DNA of 64,000 bases from Prevotellaceae bacterium UBA4332 (GCA_002394365.1 DGTQ01000006.1:1-64000), one strand, 5' to 3'. Positions 43,001 through 51,950 are shown, counted from the first letter of the stretch. The notes: generated by a model from the letters alone, not told the origin. Numbers and translations: made by a program.

Positions 43001-44702
43001 AGGTGGTATAGACACCGATGGTGTCGCTCTGATACTTGACGTCGAGACGGAATTTATCTTTCTTTACAGAGGTGGCAAGGTAATATACGTTCTTCATCAT
43101 CAGGTTCCAGTTTGGCTGACTCGGAGAGCTCTCGGTGTTCTTGAGGGACTTGACGAAGATAGCTTGCTCGGTGACGTTGTTGTCGGTAGAGAATTCGCCC
43201 ACCTGATAGGTTACGCCTCCAGAGGTGTATTCATAGGCTATGGCGAGCACCTGGTCGGTTTGCAGGTTTGACTTCAGGGACACATAGCCCATAGCCGTAT
43301 TGAGGGAATACTCCGAGGAGGTAAGCAGACGCGCCTTGCCCACCTTCTCATAGGTCTTGCCACCCCGCATGTAGATACCACCCTGAGTAGTACCCTCGAG
43401 GGCGTCATAAACATTATCGAGAGTGCGGAGCGTAGTGTTGCCAGCTATAGCCTGATAGAGAGCGTCCTGCTGGTTGTTGGGCACGGTGGTGTAGCCATTG
43501 TCGCCAAGGTCGGCAAACGCCACGATGTCTCGGGTGTTGTTGGTAGAGCCACTCTTGTTTGTTACCCATATCTCCACACGGTTGATGGTGATGGAGGTGA
43601 CGGGAGTAGGCAGGGTGGACATCCACTGGTCATAGTTGTTGCGGAAATAGGTGTCGAGGAAGAAGTGACGGTTTTCCTCATAGTTTGCCACGTTTATCTC
43701 GAAGGGCGTGAGCTGAACGCCACCCTTTGAGGAGACAGCCTTGGAAGAAGAATTTTTCTGGGAGAGAACGGTTTGGAGCTTCAACTTGCCAAACTGCATA
43801 TCGGCACGCACGCCAAAGAGGGATGACGCGCCCGTGATGAGGGAGGAATTACTGGGGAAAGACACGTTACCAGCCTCAACGAGTTTTATTATCTCGTCTT
43901 CCTTGCCGTCATACTTCAACTTCATGTTCTGCGCATCGTAGTCGAAAGTAGCGTCAGTGTTGTAGTTGAGGTTGAGGTTCATCTTGTCGCCCACCTTACC
44001 TGTCACGTTGACGTTTATCTTCTGGTCGAAATCTATGGTGGTAGTCTTGCGATTGCGAAGTGGCAGAGAGGGGTTGTCCACGCTCTTCATGGTAGCGCCA
44101 AGACGCAACTCGGCTGTTCCCTGCGTCTTCACCCTTATGCCGCCAGGGCCGAATATCTTCTCGGCAGGACCGAGGTCAAAGTGCATGTCTGTGAAATCAA
44201 ACTTCTCCTTGCCCTTCTTCTCGAATATCTCGCTGTTCTTGTTGCGGAAATAATCCCTGAACAAAGACTTCTCGCTCCACTTCATATACTCCATCTGGTC
44301 CATCATGATGGGAGCCGAGAGCCACGTCTTGCCCATGCGGGTACCTATGACGTACTTGTTGAGCGTATCGTTATACTCCACCTCCTGCTTCAGGTTCTCT
44401 GGGCGCTTCAGGTCGGCAGAGCCCTGGTCGAGGTCGTTGTAGGTTATGGGCGTGGTGCGCTGAATAGGCCAGCGGGGATGCAGAAGGCTGTCAGGAATAC
44501 TGTCATCCTCCAACTGCAACTGAGCCATCTGCTGACGATATCTCTCAAGACTGCTCTGTGCTGCGGGGTTAGACTTCTTCTCGCCTTGCTTCTGCGCATT
44601 ATCATCTGGAGCACTGGTTCCAAACATAAGACCAAGATTGGCAGTTACCGCACTGGCAACCACCAACATGAGTATTACTAATATGGAAACGTACTTCTTC
44701 AA
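37080..44702 (-). CDS. sprA: Cell-surface protein SprA, T9SS outer-membrane translocon
   Basis: Giant outer-membrane beta-barrel that forms the translocation pore of the type IX secretion system. The 2540 residues start with a signal peptide (MKKYVSILVILMLVVASAVTA). They include SprA N-terminal-type segments with FDFTDMHFDLGPAEKIFGPGG and repeated IQFTGEFAKL and IDDFENS blocks. The C-terminus is barrel-like and ends in SLKFSLTR. A Lys/Asn-rich low-complexity stretch (NVNANKNKNKNGNDNDSGN) lies around residue 1930. It follows ruvA by 21 bp on the same strand, the usual Bacteroidetes order. Length fits the family. Confidence 0.95.
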   Translation of the reverse strand: MKKYVSILVILMLVVASAVTANLGLMFGTSAPDDNAQKQGEKKSNPAAQSSLERYRQQMAQLQLEDDSIPDSLLHPRWPIQRTTPITYNDLDQGSADLKRPENLKQEVEYNDTLNKYVIGTRMGKTWLSAPIMMDQMEYMKWSEKSLFRDYFRNKNSEIFEKKGKEKFDFTDMHFDLGPAEKIFGPGGIRVKTQGTAELRLGATMKSVDNPSLPLRNRKTTTIDFDQKINVNVTGKVGDKMNLNLNYNTDATFDYDAQNMKLKYDGKEDEIIKLVEAGNVSFPSNSSLITGASSLFGVRADMQFGKLKLQTVLSQKNSSSKAVSSKGGVQLTPFEINVANYEENRHFFLDTYFRNNYDQWMSTLPTPVTSITINRVEIWVTNKSGSTNNTRDIVAFADLGDNGYTTVPNNQQDALYQAIAGNTTLRTLDNVYDALEGTTQGGIYMRGGKTYEKVGKARLLTSSEYSLNTAMGYVSLKSNLQTDQVLAIAYEYTSGGVTYQVGEFSTDNNVTEQAIFVKSLKNTESSPSQPNWNLMMKNVYYLATSVKKDKFRLDVKYQSDTIGVYTTYIPDPSVKTIPIIRLQGADRLDNNNRTHPNGTFDFVEGYTVSNGRVYFPMAEPFGDGLKKALLSHGMDSQTAEKYSYCELYDTTKTAAKQIAEKNKFIMTGRFRGTSANVISLGAYNVPQGSVKVTAGGVDLVEGVDYSVDYSAGEVTILNQSIIDAGTSVNVSLESRSDYSMERKSMIGINWEYDFSKDFILSGTFQHLREQSLTSKVAMGAEPVNNTLIGFNISWKKQSQWLTDMLNKIPFLHVKQPSSIQFTGEFAKLFSSIASGTQDNASYIDDFENSTSNINLLTPTSWQLSSAPRSLLTSGEYNKTDLQSGYRRGKLAWYFIDPLFTDRASSLTPAHIRGNTELLSNHYVREVYVSEIYPNRDQNTYNGVTNRLSVMNMAYYPKERGPYNFTTNINSDGTLMNPERAWGGMMRKLDTNNFEEANIEYVEFWLLDPFIYSSKDGTASQHSGKLHINLGEVSEDILLDGKKFYESGMPVSDSETTIDTQWGKVPGNQSTITYAFATSSGSRVKQDVGFNGLTDDEERIRFQEYLQQLPASVQQYFGKDPAADNYHYFRGSDYDAQKLGILERYKNINNPQGNSPDSDSQTEAYDTSYKAGPDIEDINQDYTLNEYEKYYDYEIDISPFALQNNTQGYVADVRKARPILRNGTSEEVNWYLMRIPVHNPTNKVGNISDYTSIRFMRMYMTEFPDSCVLRLASLNLVRGDWRLYDQTTQTIKDCNPHPSAQLTASSINIEENNDKEPVNYILPPGITRVVDPSQPQLTENNEQSMRMDIVGMATNDGVAVYKNSSYDMRYYKKLQMFVHANATKDNPTDLKDYEIALFLRLGSDYNNNFYEYDIPLKLTPPRNNYTSNSDADRHVVWPDENMVNLDLSKLTALKKQRNIEKRAGRASFNTFYSQTDPDNQKNTLRIIGNPSLGEITTMMIGVKKIGTSALLQDAEVWVNEMRLLEPESEGGWAAAANLNIQLSDLGSVQASGKYVSDGFGGIEQKVMERTTDKYATYSVTTNLDLGKFFPEKAKVTAPLYYSVTRERTSPKYNPLDTDMKLEDALEAAADQHERDSIESIAVTKRVTKNFSLSGVRVGIATKGHPMPYDPANFSFSYSHSSSHTDGQTVVYENEDTWKGSINYSWSPVYKPLEPFKKMKSKSKNYDILRRFGLNYLPQTIAFNTEMTRYYYELQERDLENLGSPSSIPATWNSRFMWDRNFQLRWDLTKNLHMSFQSTTQAEIEEPYMQVNKDLYPEQYQAWKDSVWQSIKHMGTPLDYNQSFNASYQLPLNLIPIFDWVNADASYAATYHWARGAEENGKVKYGNTITNNRLINLNSTFNMEKLYNHVPFLKKTNERFSKSPRRKNKTTNVNANKNKNKNGNDNDSGNKDKEADDKEKQKQQQLKKNTYVKELTIAADTSLIVSHGKKSGRIVVSARDEKGNLIPVKYKKIDNNRIKVINKSDTTVKMKLSVVALPPLDDLKWYRFAQSAARVAMMVRSVGITYRTQYGMVLPGFTPRAGDIFGQRSGYGAFAPGLDFAFGLINDDYIGKARDNGWLLTSGDVTTPATTSLTKDLQVKLTVEPVRNLKIDVNMAHTQSKAKTIQYMYEAQPTTQTGSFSMTTISIKSAFEGTGDANSGYRSASFEKFCGLLDAYQARVQQQYIGKRYPVNSTMHGTVFNPDVTPVKKYSADVMVPAFLNAYTGYSGMSLFPAIASMLPNWTLKYSGLSQLPWFKERFKSVNINHGYKSIYSVGSYASFSSYQKIMGDEIGFITDATTSNPTPSSMFNVSTVSINESFSPLLGVDVTLKNNMTLKAEYRTTRVLALSMTSVQINETTSKDWVFGMGYKINDFRFFKSRALKAARSRRGAGTGDDDDNNNSRTSRSSRNKGKTDFAHDLSLRLDFSLRKQAAITRDIATVTSTATSGNTAFKLAFTADYTLSRLLTMSLYYDRQSNTPLLSSGTYPTVTQDFGVSLKFSLTR

Positions 44703-44723
44703 CTGGAACCTTTAACCCCTTAA

Positions 44724-45347
44724 CTATTTTATCATCTTCAGCGCCAACTTCACCACCTGTTCTACAGGCATATCAGGATTACCCTGCAAAATCTCGTTGA
44801 CCACCTTGCTGCTTGGCGCAGGCGAGAAGCCCAGCATGGTGAGAGCTCCGAGAGCCTCTTCGTGGGTTTTGCTGTTAGCTGCCACCTTGGTCCTGTCACC
44901 CAGGCTCATACCCATATCGCCAGCCATGCTTCCACTCTCAGCCATCTTGTCTCTCAAATCTACAATGATACGCTGAGCCGTCTTGAGTCCTATGCCCTTG
45001 ACACCCTTCAGAGCCTTGTCGTTACCCGTAGAGATGGTGTTCATGAGTTCGGCAGGACTCATGGCGCTGAGTATCATGCGAGCCGTATTGCCACCTACCC
45101 CACTGACGGTTATCAGCAAACGGTAGAGCTCACGCTCCTGCTTGCTGTAGAAACCGTAGAGCGTGTAGCTATCGTCTCGTCCACCCGTCATCATCACTTC
45201 GTGGACATACATCTTCACCTCCTTGCTACCCTGTATAGCCGAGTAGGTGTTGAGCGAAATATTGAGCAGATAGCCCACTCCATGAGCCTCCACCACAGCA
45301 GTGGCTGGGGTAAGGTCGGCCAGTTCTCCTTTGATGTATTCTATCAT
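44724..45347 (-). CDS. ruvA: Holliday junction branch migration protein RuvA
   Basis: DNA-binding subunit that holds Holliday junctions for the RuvB motor. The 207 residues start MIEYIKGELADLTPA (OB domain). Two helix-hairpin-helix motifs follow (VSGVGGNTARMIL and VKGIGLKTAQRIIVDL), then a C-terminal RuvB-contact domain (EALGALTMLGF). Start set at 45347 by conservation; the frame is open 34 codons further but those lack similarity. Probably co-transcribed with sprA. Confidence 0.95.
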   Translation of the reverse strand: MIEYIKGELADLTPATAVVEAHGVGYLLNISLNTYSAIQGSKEVKMYVHEVMMTGGRDDSYTLYGFYSKQERELYRLLITVSGVGGNTARMILSAMSPAELMNTISTGNDKALKGVKGIGLKTAQRIIVDLRDKMAESGSMAGDMGMSLGDRTKVAANSKTHEEALGALTMLGFSPAPSSKVVNEILQGNPDMPVEQVVKLALKMIK

Positions 45348-45473
45348 TGTCGTTTTTTTCGTTATGCTTGCTGGCAAGCCTTCTTTCTCGAAGTTTGTTC
45401 TCGTTATTTTATAACGTGCGCGAGGTCCTTTTATTGTTTCATGCACCAACTTTCAACTTTTTCTACCTAAGTA

Positions 45474-45505
45474 TTTGGCTATTTGAGAATAAATTCTTAC
45501 TTTTG
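45474..45505 (+). promoter_or_regulatory. Promoter of the AsmA-like gene (TTTG-N20-TACTTTTG)
   Basis: TTTG at 45474-45477 and TACTTTTG at 45498-45505, with the 20-bp spacing of the Bacteroidetes sigma-ABfr consensus. The ATG lies 31 bp downstream. Confidence 0.8.
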
Positions 45506-45535
45506 CACTTATTCATGTAATCTAAACAACCTTAA

Positions 45536-47659
45536 ATGAAGACTTTTCTAAAGTGGATATGTGGAATATTCGTGGTGCTGCTCATGATAGTGGGTGGCGG
45601 AATGTACGCTCTGTCAACCGACAGGGTGAAGCAGTGGCTATACGCTAAAGGAGTAGAATTACTGCAGGAAACGCTCGGCACGCGTGTGAAAGTTGACAAG
45701 ATAACCGTCAGCTTCAGCAAGGGGGGCATTGCGCTCTACGGACTGGAGATAGACGACCGTAAAGACACAACCATGCTGAAGGTTGACACCTTGGAGGCTA
45801 TGGTGGACCTTACGAGAATTTTCGAACGCAAGGTAGAGATAGAGCGTGTATATCTGCATGGTGCTACGGGCACGTTCTACAAGGAGCGCAAGGATAGTGC
45901 TGCCAACTACCAGTTTGCGCTCGACATCATAAAGGAACTGTCGCGCAAGGAGAAAAAAGACAAGGACAAGGAAGAGAAGAAGAACAAGACACCCCTGTCG
46001 CTCGACCTGAAGCTGCTAAGCCTGCAAAGGACATACGTGCTGTGGGACGTGAAATCGTTGCCCCACAAGCGAAACAAGTTTGACAACACGAAAAAACTTG
46101 ACGGCAACCACATGCACATAAAGGTGGACAACGTCCAGATACGTGGCAAGCTGGATGGCAACCTGCCACAGAAACTATCCATAACCGACCTGAAAGCCAA
46201 GGAGGTACTGTCAAACACCACCGCTGGCTTCGAAGAACTTACGCTCAAGGCGAAAGATGACATGAGCATGGAGGCAAACATCGAGAAGCTGCATGCCTAT
46301 TTCCTCTACTGGAATTTTGAAGTCAAGGAGGTAGGTCCCATTATTCTCCCTCTTACCATGAAGGACGGCAAGAAGACCTTCGACCTCACCAAGCCTATCG
46401 GTCTGGAACTGAACGACATAAAGGGCACTCTTGCCAACACTGTGGCAAATATTCCCAAGCTCACTGGTTCCCTGAAGATAGTGGAGGTAAAGACGGATAG
46501 CGGCACCATAAAGAAGAAGCCTGTCATAAAGATAGACAAGACGCCATTAACGGCAAGGGTGATACTGAAAGATTTGGCACGCTATAAGGCTCGCGCGCTA
46601 AGAAACTTCACCACTCCCCTCAACCTCACCGTTAACGCTGAGGGCGAGCTCGACAACCTCAGTCTGCACAATGTCCGCGTGACCAATGACGACAAGCGCC
46701 TCACCCTCACTGCTGAGGGCAAGATGATTGACATAACCAAGAAGCAACAGTTTAAGTTCCACTTCAGGAATGTCAAGCTCTCGGCTCGCAACGGCATAAA
46801 GGAACAGCTGGTAAACCACTTTGCCAAGACCGTCAACCTGAAGATGCAGAGACAGATGCGCATGTTGGGAAACATACACTATCATGGTCATCTCAACATC
46901 TACCGCTGGCGTCAGGATTTTCATGGCACAATACTCACCAAATTCGGCAACCTGAACCTCAACTTCAACCTCAATGGCAAGACGCGCTACATGGACGGCA
47001 TTGTCAACACCAAGAACTTCGAGGTGGGCAAGGTCATGAACATCAAGCAGGTAGGCAAGGTTTCGTTTGAGACAAAATTCCACATTGACATAGCTGGCAA
47101 GAAGGCAGCAAAGAAACTGGGACGCGTGAAGGGCAAGCTGCCTCGCGGTATCTTCAACGGAACCATTACAGAGGCACACCTCCTGAACGACAACATCATC
47201 ATTCACAAGGCTACCATAGGCTTCAAGAGCGACGGCTTCACTGCTACAGGCAATGCCCTGTGGATTAAGTCGCTGTTCAACATCGGCATAGACTTCCTCT
47301 ACCACCAGACGGCTACCGAGCAGTACTACACCTACAGGTCTTTCATTACAAGAGACGACAAGAGGGAATTTCGCGAGTGGACGGCAGCAGATATTGAAAA
47401 GGCTAAGATAGAGACCGAGAGATACGAGAAAAAACTTGCAGCAAAAAAGGCAAAAAAGGCTGACAAGGAAACTCGCAAGGCTGAAAAAGCTAAGGCTAAG
47501 GCAGAAAAGCAAGCTGCCAAGGAGGCCGCCAAGGCTGAAAAACAAGCTGCCAAGGAGGCTGCCAAAGCCGAGAAGAAAGCTGCAAAAGAGGCAGCAAAGG
47601 CTGCTGAGGCAAACGACACAACCAAGAAGAAGAAAAAGAAAAGATTCTGGATTATATGA
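45536..47659 (+). CDS. AsmA-like envelope protein with Lys/Ala-rich tail
   Basis: 707 residues with an N-terminal membrane anchor (about 5-27) followed by a long beta-rich periplasmic region. Short phrases typical of AsmA/DUF748-type proteins are present (VKVDKITVSFSKGGIALYGLEI; TTMLKVDTLEAMVDLTRIF). Such proteins are thought to bridge the envelope and move phospholipids. The last ~70 residues form a charged coiled coil with repeated EKQAAKEAAKA units and a run of lysines. The coiled tail may anchor or contact anionic partners; this is inference. It overlaps the next gene by 4 bp. Confidence 0.75.
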   Translation: MKTFLKWICGIFVVLLMIVGGGMYALSTDRVKQWLYAKGVELLQETLGTRVKVDKITVSFSKGGIALYGLEIDDRKDTTMLKVDTLEAMVDLTRIFERKVEIERVYLHGATGTFYKERKDSAANYQFALDIIKELSRKEKKDKDKEEKKNKTPLSLDLKLLSLQRTYVLWDVKSLPHKRNKFDNTKKLDGNHMHIKVDNVQIRGKLDGNLPQKLSITDLKAKEVLSNTTAGFEELTLKAKDDMSMEANIEKLHAYFLYWNFEVKEVGPIILPLTMKDGKKTFDLTKPIGLELNDIKGTLANTVANIPKLTGSLKIVEVKTDSGTIKKKPVIKIDKTPLTARVILKDLARYKARALRNFTTPLNLTVNAEGELDNLSLHNVRVTNDDKRLTLTAEGKMIDITKKQQFKFHFRNVKLSARNGIKEQLVNHFAKTVNLKMQRQMRMLGNIHYHGHLNIYRWRQDFHGTILTKFGNLNLNFNLNGKTRYMDGIVNTKNFEVGKVMNIKQVGKVSFETKFHIDIAGKKAAKKLGRVKGKLPRGIFNGTITEAHLLNDNIIIHKATIGFKSDGFTATGNALWIKSLFNIGIDFLYHQTATEQYYTYRSFITRDDKREFREWTAADIEKAKIETERYEKKLAAKKAKKADKETRKAEKAKAKAEKQAAKEAAKAEKQAAKEAAKAEKKAAKEAAKAAEANDTTKKKKKKRFWII

Positions 47660-48963
47660 ATATGAAAAAGCTAACCTTTATTACAATCCTGCTGCTCAAC
47701 ATAGTGGCAGCTATAGCGGTAGAGAACTATCCTTACCGCAGTGACTTCTTGTGGGTAACAACTCCCGACCACTCCGACTGGCTCTACAAGACTGGCGAGA
47801 ATGCCAACGTCGAGGTGCAGCTGTTTAAGTACGGCTACCCTGCCGATGCCAAGGTGGATTATGAGATTGCCCAGGACATGATGCCTGCCTCAAAGAAAGG
47901 CAGCGTAAGTCTCAAGAACGGCAAAGCAACCATCAACCTCGGCACTCGCAAGGAGCCAGGCTTTACTGACCTTGCACTCTGTGCCACCATTGATGGCGAA
48001 ACTACCAGACACCATATCAAGGTGGGCTATGACGTGGACAAGATTCAGCCCTTCACTAAGATGCCGAAAGACTTCAAGAACTTCTGGCAGGAGACGCTTG
48101 ACGAGATGCACAAGACACCCCTCTCCTACACTCGCGAGCTGGCTAAAGAATACTGCACAGACAAGATAGACTGCTGGCTCATCAAGCTACGTATAGACGA
48201 GGAGCACAGCATGTACGGCTACCTCTTCATGCCTAAGAACAGCGAGGGTAAGAAACTCCCCGCTGCCTTCTCTCCTCCAGGTGCTGGCGTGAAGACCATC
48301 AAGTACCCCATGCGTCATAAGTACTACCCCGAGGAGGGCTTCATACGCCTCGAGGTGGAGATACACGGTCTCGACCCACGCCTGTCTGAAGGCACCTTCA
48401 AGGAGATAACGAGTGCCTTTGCCTCAAAGCAGAACGGCTATTTCACCAACCGCATCGACAATCGTGAGGCTTACTACCTGCGCCACGTCTATGCTGGCAT
48501 GGTGCGCTGGACCGACTTCCTCTGCTCCCTGCCCGAATGGGATGGCAAGAACCTCGCCGTGCAGGGTGGCTCACAGGGTGGAGCCCTGGCTATCGTGACA
48601 GCAGCCCTCGACCCTCGCGTTACGGCTTGCTGCGTCAACCACCCTGCCCTCACCGATATGGCTGGCTACACCGACAAGGGGCGCGCAGGTGGCTATCCGC
48701 ACTTCAAGCCCGAGGTGCTTACCCCGCAGGTAGTCAACGTGTTGCAATACTATGACGTCATAAACTTCTGTCGCATCATCAACTGCCCCGTCCGCATGAC
48801 ATGGGGCTATAACGACAACGTGTGTCCTCCCACCACCAGCTATGCAGCCTGGAACACGCTCACCGTGCCCAAGGAGCGAGTTATCACTCCAGTTAACGAG
48901 CACTGGACCAGCGAACAGATGGAGTACGAACACATGGAATGGATAAAGAAGAAACTTAAATAG
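47656..48963 (+). CDS. Secreted acetylxylan esterase/cephalosporin-C deacetylase-like hydrolase (CE7)
   Basis: 435-residue alpha/beta hydrolase with a signal peptide (LTFITILLLNIVAAIA) and an N-terminal beta domain. The catalytic domain has the nucleophile elbow GGSQGGALA, an acidic residue near MTWGYNDNVCPP, and a histidine in NEHWTSEQ, which fits the Ser-Asp-His triad of AXE1/CE7 enzymes. It probably removes acetyl groups from xylan-type oligosaccharides in the periplasm. ATGA overlap with the AsmA-like gene indicates co-transcription, though the functions look unrelated. Confidence 0.88.
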   Translation: MNMKKLTFITILLLNIVAAIAVENYPYRSDFLWVTTPDHSDWLYKTGENANVEVQLFKYGYPADAKVDYEIAQDMMPASKKGSVSLKNGKATINLGTRKEPGFTDLALCATIDGETTRHHIKVGYDVDKIQPFTKMPKDFKNFWQETLDEMHKTPLSYTRELAKEYCTDKIDCWLIKLRIDEEHSMYGYLFMPKNSEGKKLPAAFSPPGAGVKTIKYPMRHKYYPEEGFIRLEVEIHGLDPRLSEGTFKEITSAFASKQNGYFTNRIDNREAYYLRHVYAGMVRWTDFLCSLPEWDGKNLAVQGGSQGGALAIVTAALDPRVTACCVNHPALTDMAGYTDKGRAGGYPHFKPEVLTPQVVNVLQYYDVINFCRIINCPVRMTWGYNDNVCPPTTSYAAWNTLTVPKERVITPVNEHWTSEQMEYEHMEWIKKKLK

Positions 48964-49101
48964 TTTACAGTGAATAGTTTGGAGTTTAGGGTTTAGAGTC
49001 AGTGGATAGATTAGAGTGGATAGTTCACTCTCAACTGTCTCTCAACACTCAACTCTAAACTCTAAACTGTCTCTCAACCCTCAACTATCCCTTAACTCTA
49101 T
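48964..49101. repeat. Simple-repeat spacer (ACTCTCAAC/TAGAGT units)
   Basis: Alternating 'gtttagagt' and 'caactctc/ctctcaac' units that are partly complementary and could fold on each other. No gene or promoter recognised; the gltD-like start codon follows immediately. Confidence 0.55.
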
Positions 49102-50466
49102 ATGACAAACCTTAATGAAATCAATGAGAGCTTCACTATGGCTGAAGCCATACAGGAAGCCCAACGCTGTCTGCACTGCAAGGTGCCACAATGCAAGAAG
49201 GGATGCCCCATAGGCAATGACATACCCGACTGGATTCACGAACTCAAAAAAGGTAACCTCGGCAATGCCATCAGCATCATCCGCGCCAAGAGCAACCTGC
49301 CTGCCGTGTGCGGACGCGTGTGCGGACATGAGAAACAATGTGAGGGCTCTTGCGTCTTGGGCAAGAAGGGCGAGCCTGTCCACATAGGCAAGCTGGAGCG
49401 CTTCATAGCCGACTTCGACTCTGAAAACGGACTCACCCACGAGGACGTAGCAGAGAAAACACGTGGCAAGGTGGCCGTCATAGGCGCTGGTCCGTCAGGC
49501 ATCACCGTTGCAGGCGACCTGAGCAGGATGGGCTTTGCCGTAGAGGTGTTTGAGATGGAGCAGCAGTGTGGAGGCATGCTGCGCTACGGCATACCCGAAT
49601 ATCGCCTGCCTAAGGAGGTTGTGGCACGCGAGATACGCCACATAGAGAAGATGGGCGTGATAATACATCGTGGTTTCCACATTGGTGTAGATACCACCGT
49701 CGATGACCTCTTCAGTCAGGGCTTCGATGCCATCTTCATAGGCACTGGCACCAGCAAGCCCAAGTCGCTCGAGATTCCTATCTGGCAGAATGGCAAACTG
49801 AGGGAGGACCTCAAGTGCGCCGACCTCAGACGCATACGTCTCGCCACCCACTTTCTGCGTCGCATCGAACTCATCTCCGAGGGCTTCATGGCTCGCAACG
49901 AGATACCCGTTGACGAGGGAGCAAAGGTGTGGATAATAGGTTGTGGCAATACGGCTATGGACGCTGCTCGCTCTGCCCTGCGCATAGGTGCTTCAAAGGT
50001 TGATGTGATTTACCACAAAGGCATCGACACCATGTCGGCTCTCATGGCTGAATATGACGATGCCGTGAAGGAGGGCGTAAACTTCAACTGGTGGAGCTCC
50101 ATCAAAGAGATACACATTGACGACAACCTCGACATCAAGGAGATAATACTCGAGACACGTGAGCCAGACAAAGAGCCAGTGGTACAGACACTGCCAGCAG
50201 ACAATATCATAATGGCAATAGGCGCAACGCCCCACACCAAGATTGTGCGCACCACCTCAGGACTGGAGAACGACGAACACAAATATCTCATCACTCGCGA
50301 TGTGCCTTACGGCATGACCACTCGCAAGGGTGTTTTTGCTGGCGGCGATGTGGTAGGTCGTCAGGCTACCGTAGTTCACGCCATGCAGGATGCCAAGAAG
50401 GTTGCCGAGGGCATAGCGCAATATGTTGATGCCGTGAAGCTGATGCAGGCGATAAACCTTAGTTAA
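49102..50466 (+). CDS. gltD: GltD-like NAD(P)H oxidoreductase (glutamate synthase small-subunit family)
   Basis: 454 residues. The N-terminal cysteine clusters (CLHCKVPQCKKGCPIG; VCGRVCGHEKQCEGSCV) bind 4Fe-4S centres. FAD-binding VIGAGPSGITVAGDLSRMG, NADPH-binding WIIGCGNTAMDAARSALRIG and C-terminal GVFAGGDVVGRQATVVHAM follow. This is the electron-input subunit of GOGAT-type and NfnB-type complexes. No gltB or nfnA is adjacent, so its partner is elsewhere or it serves another acceptor. Family assignment is strong, exact role is not. Confidence 0.88.
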   Translation: MTNLNEINESFTMAEAIQEAQRCLHCKVPQCKKGCPIGNDIPDWIHELKKGNLGNAISIIRAKSNLPAVCGRVCGHEKQCEGSCVLGKKGEPVHIGKLERFIADFDSENGLTHEDVAEKTRGKVAVIGAGPSGITVAGDLSRMGFAVEVFEMEQQCGGMLRYGIPEYRLPKEVVAREIRHIEKMGVIIHRGFHIGVDTTVDDLFSQGFDAIFIGTGTSKPKSLEIPIWQNGKLREDLKCADLRRIRLATHFLRRIELISEGFMARNEIPVDEGAKVWIIGCGNTAMDAARSALRIGASKVDVIYHKGIDTMSALMAEYDDAVKEGVNFNWWSSIKEIHIDDNLDIKEIILETREPDKEPVVQTLPADNIIMAIGATPHTKIVRTTSGLENDEHKYLITRDVPYGMTTRKGVFAGGDVVGRQATVVHAMQDAKKVAEGIAQYVDAVKLMQAINLS

Positions 50467-50504
50467 TTAGAAATTAGAAATTAGCTATTAAAAACGTAAA
50501 AAAT

Positions 50505-50543
50505 ATAGAGGGCTGCTACCGATTGGTAACAGCCCTCTTTTAT
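50505..50543. terminator. Bidirectional terminator between gltD-like gene and tig
   Basis: GAGGGCTG with CAGCCCTC, extended by TACC/GGTA around a GATT loop, flanked by T's on the plus strand and A's upstream. It serves two convergent genes. Confidence 0.85.
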
Positions 50544-50566
50544 TACTAATTTCTAATTACTAATTA

Positions 50567-51916
50567 CTACTTAAGCTTAGAGAACTCCTCAAATGAGATT
50601 TCCTTCTCGTTGAGCGTTACGACACTCTTGAGAGCAGTCATGAGCTTGCGGTCAGCAGCCTGGTTTACGAGCTGGTCAACCTGCTCTGGCTTCTTCAGCA
50701 TCTCCTCGGCATACTGCTCGATGTACTCGTCAGGAATGTTGTTCATGCCATACTGTGCGAACTGCATCTTGGTCATTTCCTTAGCAACCTCCTTGACGTC
50801 GGCATCCTCAATCTTCACGCCAGTCTGCTCCAGGAGCTTGTTCTTGGCGAGGTGCCATGTGAGTTCCTTCACTGAAGCCTCGTAGTTGTCGTCCACGAAC
50901 TTCTGGTCCTTGTCCTTGTTGTTGGCAAGCATGATGCGCTTCATCAGTTCGTCGTCATACTCTACCTTGCCCAGCTTCTTCTCTACGTAAGCACGCACGT
51001 CGGCAAGGAAGCGGTACTCAGCGTTGGCATTGAGCTGCTCCTTGAGCTGCTCGGCTATCTTTGAGCGGAACTCCTTCTCGTCCTTCACAGCATCCTTACC
51101 GAATACCTGGTCGAAGAGCTCCTGGTTGACGTCATGCTTCTTATAGCGTGAAATCTCTGTTATCTGGTAAGAGAAGTCGCTGTTTACGTTTGCAGCCTCC
51201 TCCTTGGTTATCTTCAGGAGCGAAGAAACCTCGATTGGAGACTCTGGGTAAGCCTTCTTTGGGTTTAAGGTGATGATGTCGCCCACCTTGCATCCCTGGA
51301 AGAGAGCCTTCTGCTCGTCCACCTTCATGTAGTTAGGCAGCAGCACAGCCTCTGAAACCTCTATGCCACCTTCCTTTGTGGTGCCGTCCTCGTTGAGCTC
51401 GCGCAGGTCGCCCTTCAGCATGTCGTTATCCTCGTAGGCATCCACCTTCTCGTATGAACCACCACGTGAAGCGTAAGCGTCAATCTGCTGGTCAATCATC
51501 TTGTCGTCAACGCTGATGTTGTAGTAAACAATCTTGTTGCTCTTTGTCAGCTTGATGTCCACCTCTGGAGCCACAGCGATGTCAAACTTCAGGGTGTAAG
51601 GAGCAGGCTGGTCGAGGTCCACTGGCTCTTCGCCGAGGTGTGGCATAGGCTCGCCCAGCATGTTTATGTTGTTTTCCTTTACGTAGTCATAGAGCTTGCT
51701 ACCCACCAGGCGATTGATGGTATCCACCTTCACCTGTGCACCTATCTGTCTCTTTATCATGCCGATAGGAGCCTGTCCAGGTCTGAAGCCAGGAATGTTA
51801 GCCTTCTTTCGATAGTCGTTCAGCGCCTTCTTCACATCAGCCTGATAGTCAGCCTCTTCCACTGTGATAGTCATCACGGCGCTTGCCTTCTCGTTCTTGT
51901 CAAATGTAATGTTCAT
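50567..51916 (-). CDS. tig: Trigger factor
   Basis: Ribosome-associated chaperone (449 residues) that shields nascent chains. The N-terminal ribosome-binding motif is in the expected place: YRKKANIPGFRPGQAPIGMIKRQIG, a match to GFRxGxxP. The central peptidyl-prolyl isomerase-type domain is degenerate (VGDIITLNPKKAYPESP), as often in Bacteroidetes. A helical C-terminal arm completes it. It is monocistronic with its own promoter and terminator. Confidence 0.95.
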   Translation of the reverse strand: MNITFDKNEKASAVMTITVEEADYQADVKKALNDYRKKANIPGFRPGQAPIGMIKRQIGAQVKVDTINRLVGSKLYDYVKENNINMLGEPMPHLGEEPVDLDQPAPYTLKFDIAVAPEVDIKLTKSNKIVYYNISVDDKMIDQQIDAYASRGGSYEKVDAYEDNDMLKGDLRELNEDGTTKEGGIEVSEAVLLPNYMKVDEQKALFQGCKVGDIITLNPKKAYPESPIEVSSLLKITKEEAANVNSDFSYQITEISRYKKHDVNQELFDQVFGKDAVKDEKEFRSKIAEQLKEQLNANAEYRFLADVRAYVEKKLGKVEYDDELMKRIMLANNKDKDQKFVDDNYEASVKELTWHLAKNKLLEQTGVKIEDADVKEVAKEMTKMQFAQYGMNNIPDEYIEQYAEEMLKKPEQVDQLVNQAADRKLMTALKSVVTLNEKEISFEEFSKLK

Positions 51917-51950
51917 ATTTACTGTGATTTATTTTTTGCAATTTGAGGTG